A DNA stretch of 64,000 nucleotides, taken from assembly GCA_019055375.1 (NCBI GenBank), contig JAHQIW010003718.1, positions 248,001 to 312,000 of the forward strand, in the 5' to 3' direction. Shown here in pieces: positions 12,701 to 24,700 of the stretch. Source of the DNA: Parelaphostrongylus tenuis. Lineage: Eukaryota > Nematoda > Chromadorea > Rhabditida > Metastrongylidae. How positions within the stretch are numbered: the stretch's first letter is position 1; every line of letters starts with the position of its first letter. A program made the position numbers and the translations under genes. Below the pieces are notes generated by a model. The model saw only the letters and a list, made by a program, of their open reading frames with translations, did no database searches and was not told the DNA's origin.

Positions 12701-15700
12701 CAATTTACCAAGCAATACTTGAGCTCGTTCACGATTAGCTTCACGACGTTCATCAATGTTACGAGCCTTCTTATGGATCTGAAGATATACATATATTTCA
12801 CTTATTCGCCTTAGTAAAGACTTTAAACAATTCACTCCAAGCATGACTATTTCCTAGAAATCACTAGAACACCCCACCTTATCTGCTGCGTAGTGTCCAT
12901 CTTGGCAGAGCTGATCTCCAAACATTCCGACGGCACGTATCTTTTCGTCGTTCGCGTCCATGGTGGTCATAAAGTCCTAGAGGGATAAGTAGACAAAGAG
13001 TGATGAAAGTGCAGTCACCATGTGACTCAAAAATGTATGGCACCTTCTTTCCATGCCAAATAAAACAACTAACTTGATGTCTCTTCAGCATGTTCTCTGC
13101 CTGCTCCAAACTGCTCGGAACTTCGTCTTTTGTAAGGTAATTCTCCTGTTGTGAGAGCATTACCTCGGCTTGCTTTGCGTCTCTCAGGAACATCTGAAAC
13201 ACATCAAAGCCTACATCATTTCCAAAACGACTTCAAAAAAGAATAAAGTTTTTGATATTAACAAATTCCTGTGAGACGCGTCATACATAATTTCGTCAAG
13301 CATCATGGGGTTTGATGGATGTCTGGCCTTTTGATGGCCTTCCAATACTTACAGTCAGTGTCTTGGCTTTCCCAGATAAAGATTTCGGAGACAATAAGCT
13401 TGGCGAGCTCATTACGTGCAATGTTACCAGCGACTTTTACAGTGTGCATTACAGGCCTAACCCACTGTGCTACACCGCCCTTCCTGCCGGACATCGTACA
13501 CAGCATTGTACAAAAAGTAAAGAAGAAAAACAGTAGTGTCATGAATGGCCAAGGATATCCTCTTTGACGGATCTCTGTCCGATTAGTTGCGAGAGCACGT
13601 GACGCGTTCCCAAGTGGTGGGCAATGAAAACTAAAAGTGACCAAGTGCCACCCACAAACGAAGGTGGATTCAAGTGATGGACTCCCTGTTTCTGCAGCGT
13701 CGATTTGAGAGAGCTTCATTTCTGCTAGTCAGATTGGTTGAAAGCCTGCAATTGAGCTCGGAAGTCCAGGGAAGGCGGTTAGTAGTCCTCTCCAACAGAT
13801 AACATATTCCTGTTCATCTGGCGGAGACTGTAAGCTACTCGTAATTGCTCCGCCTCAACGCTCAGAGCCAGCAAGCTATGCGTTGATATTAGATTTAAAC
13901 GCTAAACACAGCCTTAAAGTTCCTGAAAAATTCAAAAAACGTATTAGAGAACAAACCTGAAGATTTAGCCCTTGGCTGAGTAGGTGTTGCCTGTTGTCCC
14001 ACATACGTTGCAGCTCTTCCCAGCCTTCTTGCAAGCCAACAAGACGTTGCCGAAGGAACATGTACCTTTAAACAGTAAATGTTTCCTTCAATAATCAATC
14101 ATCACAGTAACAAATTTCAAATCTGGATTCTAAAGTATGAATAATAATGAACATACTGAGGATCGGTCTGATCCTGCGTCACGCGATCTCCCATGGCACG
14201 CATTTTCTTGTAGTCTTCAGCGTATCCATCAATTTCTTCACGAATAGCAGCATGTTGGTTAAGCAATTGCTCAGCTTCAGCCAACGACTGTGGTTCGTCT
14301 TCAGATGCAACCTGTCAAAGACTTGAAGTATGAAGGGATTTGTAGTTCGCCATATAGGCGCATGGAACAAACAAGACCTTCTAACAAAAGGAAAAAAATT
14401 GAGGTTATGGAAGGTTTCAGCGTCGCATTATTTCCAACAACGGACTTGTTGACTTCGCATATTAGGACGAATGATGAACGGGAAAGAATAATATCAGTCT
14501 CGTATAACATAAATCTATAGAGCCAAGGTCACCAAAGAGGTCCACTTTGCGATTTTCGTATTTAGGATGTTAAATGACTGCCAAAAGTTCAGCGAAAAGC
14601 CTTCCATGGACCCCAGATAAGAAAATATAGTGAACCGAGTGTGGAACAAAATTTTATGTTCGCTGCTACAACGCAACTTGAAGGGATTTCTATAAACCAA
14701 ACACATTATTCAAATTGCTGTGATTTCGGCTTTCAAATCCATACTAAAAAATCTAAACAGAAAAGTACTGCACAGCAATAAAGGCCTCTAAAAATTTGAG
14801 TATCTTCTAATATACATAACGGAACAGATTAGATCTGTACATCAAGAGGTAAACACACGGACACGGTGCTACGCCACTGCTATTAGGGTCAGATGATCAA
14901 AAAATGAAGCCACAATGCATCAAAAAGGTTTCATGTCCACTTCACCTGTACTTTCCTGTATCAAAAAAGGAAGAGATAGGCTCATCATAAAAAGGAAGGT
15001 ATGCGAATACACACCTGTCGCTGCGTAGCAGTAAGCCACGCCTGGAAGTGATCCAGGTCGCGTAAGAATCGTTGGAGATCACCAGCTTCATCAAGTTTCG
15101 CTTCATGTTCGCGAACTTTTTTGTTGAGAATGTCCCATACCTTGAATCAGATACCGTTGATAAGCAGATATAAAAGTGAAGGCATGAATTTTGGATTACG
15201 AACATGATGAATTCGTTTGATATCCTCACGAATCGCTTGTGCTTCTGATGGTCGTTCTCTTTCTATGGAATCTGCTTCTTTATGTAGAGCATCTAATTTT
15301 GCTTGAATAGCGCCTAGATCACGCTCCATCATAGAAAGCCTAGAATCAAACATAAGATAGAGAAAACAATAAGATGAAGACCTAGAAAATCTAAAACAAC
15401 CCCACCTTCTCTGGAGCTTCATCACACCACTTAGATCACTAGTTAACGCATCAGAGTCTTCTAAAACGCGAGTTTTGTCCTCAATCCAAGTGACAGTTTC
15501 TTGGCAATCGATTCTGTAATTCTTCGATGTTTCTTCATTTATTTCCAGAAACTTTGAAGCTTTCAAATATGAAACACAACTGTGACACAGGATGGTAATC
15601 CAGTGCTGAACTAGTGATAAAAAAAAATTGAAAACTGACTACTTAAAATAGACTATCTTGTAAGCAATTAAAAAACCATGAACTTAGAAATTTCATTATT

Positions 15701-18700
15701 AATAATAAATCCCTCCCAGAAGAACGGAAATAAGAACGAGCCTGAAAGTTTCCAGACGATGGGCGCGATCAACTTCAGCTCTTTTCTGATCGACCATATC
15801 ACGAAGTTGAGCCCAACGGGCATTCAGCTTATTCTGTCGTTCCAAAATCTCATCCGAATTCGGATGTTCTACATGCAAAAGTTGGCGAGCAAGTTCGTTT
15901 ACCGTTCCAACCTAAACATAAAGCCCGTGTTAGTGGGAAAACAAAAAAAATTCCCTTAGCACATACCTTAGCTTCTTGGCTCTTCATATCGTGTTCAAGT
16001 GTATCGAAACGATGCTTCATTATTTCAACCTCTTCGAGATCCTTACCAGGAACCAGTGTAGCCAATAGTTTGCCCTACGATAAAAGACTTCATTTAGCGG
16101 TATTACTAGGAAATTCCCTAACTGTACCTTCTCATCAATCCATGCTTCCACAGAATCAGCATCAGCATAAAGCTTGTAGAGAGAAAGAGCGTCAATAAGA
16201 CGTTGTTTCCTAAGTTGAGACAGATTTTCGAGTTCCGCTTTACGTTTAATCGTCGAGTCAAGACGTTCTCGAATGTCCGGATGTTCTCTGGCCTAAAAAG
16301 CCACACCTTGATGGAGCAATGAGCAGTTCGCGGACACTACTTGAAAATGAAGGAATATGACGTTATGTAACAATATAAACACATCATGCCTCATAAAAAC
16401 CGGCCTGTAGGCGTACAAATGGTATTTTGATTTGATCTAATTTACAGGCCAGGAATATCAATCCACTATATTTCCGTACTCTTCTGCCATAATTTACAAA
16501 GTATCAAGTCATGCTTAACCCATTCGGGGCCGTGAGCCCACAGCCTACGCAAGTTCAACTGGCCACTCTGGACGGTGTACTCCTCCTCCCCTGCATCTCT
16601 AATCTCAGTATGTGGTGTCTAACAATGGCGCGCTGAGGGTTAGATATGCAGAGGAGGTGGAGCAGACCATCCAGAGTTGCCAGTTAAAGATGCAAAGGTT
16701 GTAGATCCGCGGTTCCGAAAGGGTTAATATGCGATGCGATAATGAATCTAAAGGGCAAGAGATGTAACACTGATATATTCTAAAATTCTGATAATATGCA
16801 AAATTTGACCCCAGGCCGGAGGTAAAATGCGCGTCTCAATCTCCTCGGTGGGCGTGATGCATCACCCGTATCACCTGTATCACCTTTCGTCCCGCTGATC
16901 GTCGAGTGATTCGAACGAGCATCAGCAACAGCATGCAAGAGTAGCCCAGTGGGTCCACCTCGCTCTAGGGATTCGCTAAACATCATATCGTTCTTCTATG
17001 CCTTTCGTGAAAAAAATCGTACCAACGAGTCGGTGATCTTCCCGTATAACGCTTGATGTCCCGAGGAATCCAGTCGATAACGGCTCTCGTCCATCCGTTG
17101 TCGTTGAAGCGTATCAAGTGTTCGGCCCACCTCATTTCCGATATCCTAGCGTGCAGGACGACGTTTTTGATCTTCGATCTTTAGCGTAGGTCGGAACTTC
17201 GGACCTTTCTCTCATTTGCGAGATGCGGGGTACTCCTAGCATCGACCTTTCGACTGCGCGTTTGATAACGCCAAATGATCTTTCATCCTGCTTACGTAGC
17301 GACCAGATTTCTGCTGCATACGTTAGAGCAGGAATAATCGTCGAATCGAAAAGGTGGGCACAGAGTCGGATTTTCTTTGTCCTCTTCACTACATCTTCGA
17401 TGCTCTTAAACGTTCCCCAATGCGCTCGTTTCCTCCTGCTCAACTCTGGAGTTAGGTCGTTCATCATGTTGATTTCACGACCTAGATAGATGTAACTGGA
17501 GCATTCGGAAATTGTCGTTCCGTTGTGCGTGAATGGGGCATTAGAAACCCATCCGTTCCTCATGAACATTGTTTTCGTTAGATTCAATTGAAGACCAATC
17601 TTTCCACAGGCGTTATCGAAATCGGTCAACAATCGTTCCGCTTGGCTGATGCTTGATGTTATGAGAACGATATCATCAGCAAAGCAGATGGTTTAATTGT
17701 CGATCGTCAATTTTCACTTCCATATCGTCCCATTCTAATGTTCGCACGACGCTTTGGAAGGTGGCAGTGAACAATTTTGGCGAAATTGTATCGCCTTGTC
17801 AAACCCCTCTCCTTACGGTGATGGTGATATGTTGTAGAAAGGAGATATTTTGGTAGTATAGAAAATTAGTAAGATATTACCACCCGTAGTATAGAAAATT
17901 AACAAGCGCTTCCGGCAAGGGTGAAACGCGAGTTTAATTCTTACCCACAATCGAAAACTCGCATTTCACACTCAGCATTCCTGGATACATGACCGAAACG
18001 TCATAACAGTGCTATAGAAGCGGTAAAAATTTTTGAAAAAGTTGAAGACTGTGCTTCCAACATTATCGCAGAGTGCCTTTTACAGTGAATTATTAGATAA
18101 AAGACGCTTTTTACCGACAGTCCATGCAAAGAAAATCATAAAAAAGCGATTTTAAGGCCTAGAGATGGTAGTAAACTAACATCAACTGGTAGAGCTTCGG
18201 CTTTTTGATAGAGCTCCTTTATGTGAGTATCGAACGATTGTAGCACATCGGAGACATCGTCGTGTTTCTTGAGAAGTAACTGGACGCTTCCCTCGTCTTT
18301 ACCAACGTCATCGCTTGAAACAATACGAAGGGTGTCGAGAAGAACAGCATCTACATTGTCCGCATGAGTGAAGAACTAAAAAAGGAAACACGATGAGAAG
18401 TTGGTAAAAACAGGTAAGTGAATATATAAATAAATAGATAATGCCAACCAATACTTTAACATTTAACACAAAGATTAAAACCTCACAAATCGATTTGAAA
18501 GTTTGGATATTTTTAGCCTACAGAAGACTCTGTGTGGCTGTCTCCAATGAATAACTGGAAAACTTAAGAACAACTTAACGGCTCTAAAGAAGTCGAAACT
18601 GCCTAATTGCCAACCACCGCACTATTGTCGCACTGCATTATTGCACTTAATATATGTAGAAAGGATAAAGCTCCTTGCGTTGATCAATCCCTCAAGGATG

Positions 18701-21700
18701 CACCATGCATTGGTCTTCATCTAACCTTGTTTAAGGTGACTGTGCGCATATCTGGCCTTTACAATGATTCGGGGTGGTTTACCGATGTGTGAACTCGGTA
18801 AAGCTGCCCTCCCAAAAAAAGTCTGATACCGTTTCATCAACCGGGAGGGATGGAAAATTCTGGAAGCCGTGACCGCAGGGTCGAACCGTCGATCATGGAT
18901 TGCTGAAGTACATGTGCCGCAAAACAACTCCCTCTAAGCACTGCGCCACGCGCGCTATTTTTCAATAAATACCACTACTAAAAACCTTCCATCTGCTCAT
19001 CAATGGAAAACACTGAATTATACAAATTATCCCGAGGTTAATAGAAAGCCGCTTCTGTGAACACAACTTTATTTTTTGCGGAGAACTTTAGAAAACATAT
19101 AAACATACCATGTAATAGTCAACTCCAGCATTAAGTCTTTCACGTCTCACACGTTCTAAGTCGTGAAGCTTCGCTATGTAATCACGAATCTCTTGGATTC
19201 GAGGCGGAATATTTTCAGAACCTTAAATATTAACATTCTCCGAGTCTAGAAACACATCTCACCAATAGTATTTTCAGTTATCTAGAGATAAATGGGCGTC
19301 AGTAGTGTAACGGATAGAGCACGCATTCCCGGAAAGAATGAGGTGCGGGTTCTAGTCCCGCATGGCGCAAAAGTTTTGCACATTGCTCTACATCAATGGG
19401 TATATATTTGAAACATCATAACACCGCTAAAAGCGGTTAACTAAAAAGCGAATATCTAGAGATAATTCTCTGCAAACCAAACATGAGGATGCTATAGCAC
19501 AATTATTCGATCATATGATGTTTCGGTGCTTTCGCCCTTTTCAAAACCTAAAACGATCAGGTGGCCCATGACTCACTCAGGCAAACGCCTCCATCACAAA
19601 CACCACCAAACGTAGATTTCAACCGCATCATGCGAAAACTAACTTCTCAACAAAATAATCAGCGTTTTATAAGTCTTCCACTAAGTTGCCCAAGTGGAGA
19701 CCAAGTGGATAGACCACACTGCGCTTCCATCAATTTTTTAGCCTAAGCCTAAGCATGTTCTCGTAATTTCTTATCCGAGGAAATTAATGGAAAAAAAACT
19801 CTGGAAATTTATGGGACCACAACGCCCCACGAGAGCCATTGATCGAATAAACGTTGGCTTACAAAAAAAAAAATCCGCGTCAAAGAATGCCGAGGTTAAC
19901 AGAGAGATAACTGCAATGAATGGTTACCTACCGGGAATGTTATTGGCAATCAAATCGTCACCATCTTTAGCAAGCTCATCAAGCTGACGCTCAATATCTG
20001 CGAGGGAATTTGCTGCATTTTTGTGTTTGGCGAGGAGATGCGATACTGTAATAACATCCTTGCCAGTGTCAGTGGAGCTGAGCACCTAAATAATCAAACG
20101 GATTTTTACGTTTGAACGCTCACATTAAAGCACAAAGGCGAAAGCAAAATCAACAAAGTGTCAGTTAACCCGAAAAAAAAAATGTTGAACCCACGCGCTC
20201 TTCTTCTTTGATGCTGTTCTCAAGATCAGCCAAATCCCACCAGAACTGGCACAATCGACGATTATCCTCAAGACGTCGCTTACGCTGAGCAGCCAGATCA
20301 AGCAGTTCTTGATATCTCAAAAGGGGATAAGTTCACACTTGTAGTGATTGAAAAAGAGGAAGACAGAAGACTCTGAGACAAGATGATAAATAGGATTTAA
20401 CGATTAACGTCTCAATGTCTTTGTCTCTTTCAGAACCGACAGTTCGAATCGACTATCGACTCGAGTCGTCGGCTCTGAAGAGGACGAAGACGTCGAAAAG
20501 TCAGTCGGTGAATCTCATCTATTAACATCGAGTACTAGTTACATCATAGAAGCTAAAATGGTTCAATGAAGCCGAAAATGACTGACATACCTCTGCTGCA
20601 AAACGGCTGAGCGTTCGTCGACAACGGCCGGTTCTACTGGCAAATAGCCACTGCCATCTGGGCCTTCAGGATCGCGGAAACTAAAAAGGTGAAGAATTCA
20701 ATTTCTGTGAAATAAGATTGCCAATATTTCCTCAACAACTGAAATGAAGAAGAATGTGACATAAAAAGAAGGAGGATAATGAACCGTTGAGCTTGCGCTA
20801 CAGCATTACGGACACGTTCTCCAATAATATTAATGTCGGACTCAAGTAGAGCATGCTTTTGTAGCATATCTTCAACGTCCATAAGATGAGCACCAAGATC
20901 GTCCGATAAAAGACGTGCCTGGAAAAAGAATTAAGCATCACTAAAATATTTACTTTTCACTGTGTATAATTCTAATCACAACTTCCCTAGAGAATCCATA
21001 AATTTTCCTTTACAATATCTAGAACATTGTTTATTCTATATTCACCTCTTTCCCCTCTAATGTGAGCATACCTTGATGTCATCCATGAGATCGAGTGTAA
21101 GAAGCATATCATGAAAGATACGCTGGATAGCCATCGAAAGCTCAAGACGAACTCGTCGTGCGAGAAGAAGCTATAAATGATTTCAAACCCGTAAGGAAAG
21201 AAAAATAACTGCATGAGGTAAGATTTAAAAACAAAAAGAGCTGAGAAAAATCTCCAAAGACAAACCTTGAATAGATAGTTCCATAGCCTGAGCACATTTT
21301 CCTTTCGATTGTTGATCTCCTCAATACCATGATAGTTCTCTGCCTCAAGTTCTCCTGAAGTTCATTCTTACCATAACTCCTTTATAAAAGACAGGGTATG
21401 TTTTAAGATGTACCGGCAACAGCTACAACGGCCTGTACTCGTTCTTCATAGGCCCAAAATGTCCGTTTCGATGGCTTCGTGTTTCTTCGTAGCAGCCTTA
21501 ACATGCCAAAAATGGAACCAGTTCTTAAGCTTTGAAAGTCCTTCTCGCCCTAGAACGAGAAGTTCTGCAAGCTACATAAGGTTTCACTAAATTTGGTGGG
21601 AACGCGAAGAATTTTGCTGCACTAAAGCAACCAGTAAAGTCCTTTTGCGGCCTCCTCCTCATTCCACCCGTATAAGCTCCTCCCCCTCCTCTTCCATTAC

Positions 21701-24700
21701 CCCCACCCCCACCCCCCTCCCGTCCCCCTCCTCGCAAGTCAACGATGTACATCGCATGGTGGTCCATCAGCATGGCCTGACAAAATGAGGAGTGTGACGT
21801 TTTCTATGTAAGTTCAACCAAGAGTAAGCGAAAGTCTCTGATTAACAAATCATGCCAGATGATCCATAGCTGTCTTCTCTCTCACACACAGTGGAAGTTA
21901 TATTTTAGATAGGAGGGAAAAGAGGAAGAAAGGTAGGGGAGAGTTAAAAGGTGAAGCTTTCCATGTTCGATAAGCTATGTAAGCCCACTAAGCTGCTCTA
22001 AAGAGTAACAAAATAGGAAGAATACTGAAATGACAATTTTGTTAACTACAGGTATTTCAGGTGATGGAGGCGTCAGTGTAAGTTCTCGATAGTAACTATG
22101 GAACATAGATAGCAACAAAAGCAATAAATCAGGTGTCGAAACAAACGGTTTCACCTCGACACTCGCCAAATCGTTTCCAAAGTTATCCTGGCTGACAAGA
22201 CGTTGATTTTCCGTGAGCCACGTCTCCCTCATCTCAGCTTTGCGGTTGAATCGGGTGGCTAGTTGTTCCAACTTTTCCTGGCGGATTATTTCTTCTTTCA
22301 AAGCTAGTTCTCGCTCATGTTCCGCTTTTTCAAGTTGGTCCCATGCCTGTAAAACTATGAAAAGCGCTTGAATTAACGGCATGTCATAAAGAACGCCAAA
22401 TGAATTCAATATGTGAGGCATTCACGAGATTCAGTACCACTTATCGCACCGTAACAAGAGGAGACTACGTAAGCTGGCAGTTGGAATATACTTCTAATCT
22501 TCTAGCAAAATTATCAGGTCGCTTTGGCACTAAAGCAATGGACAGTAGATTTATTAACTACAGGCAATCAAATATGCATGATTTCGGTATTGCTCAATTA
22601 CGCACTTTCTTGCAAACATTTTGGTACATAACTTGCCTATAGTTGCTTCAAGATGAAGCTGTCGTGGGAACAAATTCGCCTGCTACTCTTACACTAATGA
22701 CGCCTAGGGGAAAATGCTTGTGAAGCGGCACGCAAAATTAATGGAGCTTTCTGTGAACGCGCCCGAGCGCAACTGATCCTCCAGATTGTTCTCGCCGGCT
22801 TTGACCTTTGCGAGCCACTTCCTAGCCGACCTTTCTGCAACAGTGTCATCGCTCCAAGCTCCATTGATCTTGCGCGCCTTTTCACTAGCATCTTCCCCTA
22901 TGCACCACTCGTACATGAGTAGCAAGCGAATTTGTTCCCAGGATAGCTCCATGTTGAAGCAATCATAAACAAGTTATACTGAAAAGTTTGCAAGAAAATG
23001 CGCCGTCGAATTATATCAAAATCATAGCAATTTCAATTACTTCTGGTCAAGTAAATCCGCAGCTTACTGCTCTATGTGCGAAAACGTATGGAACGACCCA
23101 ATACTCTAGGAACGAATAAGCACCAAAGTTTTTGTGATGCTTAACCTTAAATCCAGAAATGTTTATGAAAGGCTACCTGATCATCTTTGCTCTATTTTAC
23201 TTCGAGAAACTCCAATGAGCCCATCCCCTTCCCTCAAAATCCAAAAGAGCCCTTCTCTGTAGCCTATCTATCTCTGGATCGGAAATTTGTTATTAGTCTT
23301 GAGAGAACTTCAAAGTAATTTTAGTATTAATCAAGAAACAGACCCTATTGATGTCGCCGATAAGCTTCCCCTCTCTGGGCACAAACGGGCGTTGGTTATT
23401 CGCACGCATTGCAGACTGTAGCGTGAACAACAGCACTTCGAGCTCGCCCTTCTCTTCGAACCTAAAAGTAAGAGGAACTCTATGTTCAGCAGTGAGTGAA
23501 CTATCGCAGAAAAGAAAGCCGAAAAGCAATCTAAACATATGAATATTGAGGAACGTGGTTTGATCTGGTGGAAATTCACTATGGACAAAAAATGGAAAAA
23601 CTTACTTAGGAGGTTTTTCTTGTGTTCTATAAGCATTGAACTCGGCAAGCTGTTCTTGTACTCCATGCAACGAGTTGTGAAAGTTTCTGAAGACAGAAAA
23701 AATGATAAATTAGAAGTTAGAAGAAAATGCTTTCATATCCACAACAAGATCAGCAATGTATGGCATATACATAGCCAAAAATAAATTAGCGCGGTAATAT
23801 TTTGAGTTAACACTGAACTCTAAGAATTTTTGGCTATCGCGTGGTTCACTATGACTCACTTCGCGCGGTGTCGCGCCTTCAAAGACTACTGCAATCTCGA
23901 TGTCGCATCACGGATTTAAGTTGTATCAGAGCCCACTTCGATACCGATGCGGGGCTTATTTGGTGAATTCAATCAATTGCTCTTATTCGCCTCCTATTTG
24001 TATGATTATACTTACATGATCGATGATTAGCACCTTTACAGTATCCTGTACAGATTCATATTAATTCTTTCTATACCAAGTTTGAATTTTGACAAACAAA
24101 TGACTGCTGTACTGATCGGAAAGCATAGGCTTTATTCTTACGATCGATAGCTTTATTCAAGTCTCTTCAGCCAAATTCCATTATTTTTTTTATTTTGTTT
24201 GACCCAAATCATAATTTTTATACGTCTCTTCGCTTGCTCGAGGATTTCCTCTTCTTCACGAATGTCGTAGAAAACTGCCGATCACGTCCTGTTGCTATTT
24301 CGAGAATGATCAGGCCGAGACGTTTCGCAAGACGATAGCTCTTGATGTGTGAGAATCTTGGCAAGCGTGGGATCAATTCTGTGTCGAGCCGCACCGAGCT
24401 CCGATAGCCGTCGGCCACAGCCCCGACTTCATTCTATCGCTTATAACGTTAAAACAACCAATTACTACGATTAGAACCAAATTTCATTAGAAAACTACCA
24501 CATCATCCTTGGATCGCGCCAAGCCGGCGGCCTGCCTGCAACGGCGCCTGGCCAACGGCGGTACCTTGAGCGTTAATCGTGACAAAGACCACTTCAATCT
24601 ACAGATAGCTGTCAACTTGATATAATAATTCATTCAAATCTACTCTAACAAGAATCTTATTTTATGAAGTTCACAAGAAACTACTCGCTTTTTTCTCATT

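Larger units (their letters stand above)
16293..18180. other. beta-spectrin intron 19, about 1.9 kb
   Basis: Lies between exons 19 and 20. It is occupied mainly by an inverted-repeat element (16514-16728), a truncated RTE retrotransposon (16850-17840) and a SINE-B copy (17885-18030). Confidence 0.85.

Noticed and set aside
17132..17632. A host gene on the minus strand.
   Set aside because: The protein is an RTE reverse-transcriptase fragment with broken frame on both sides, inside a spectrin intron.
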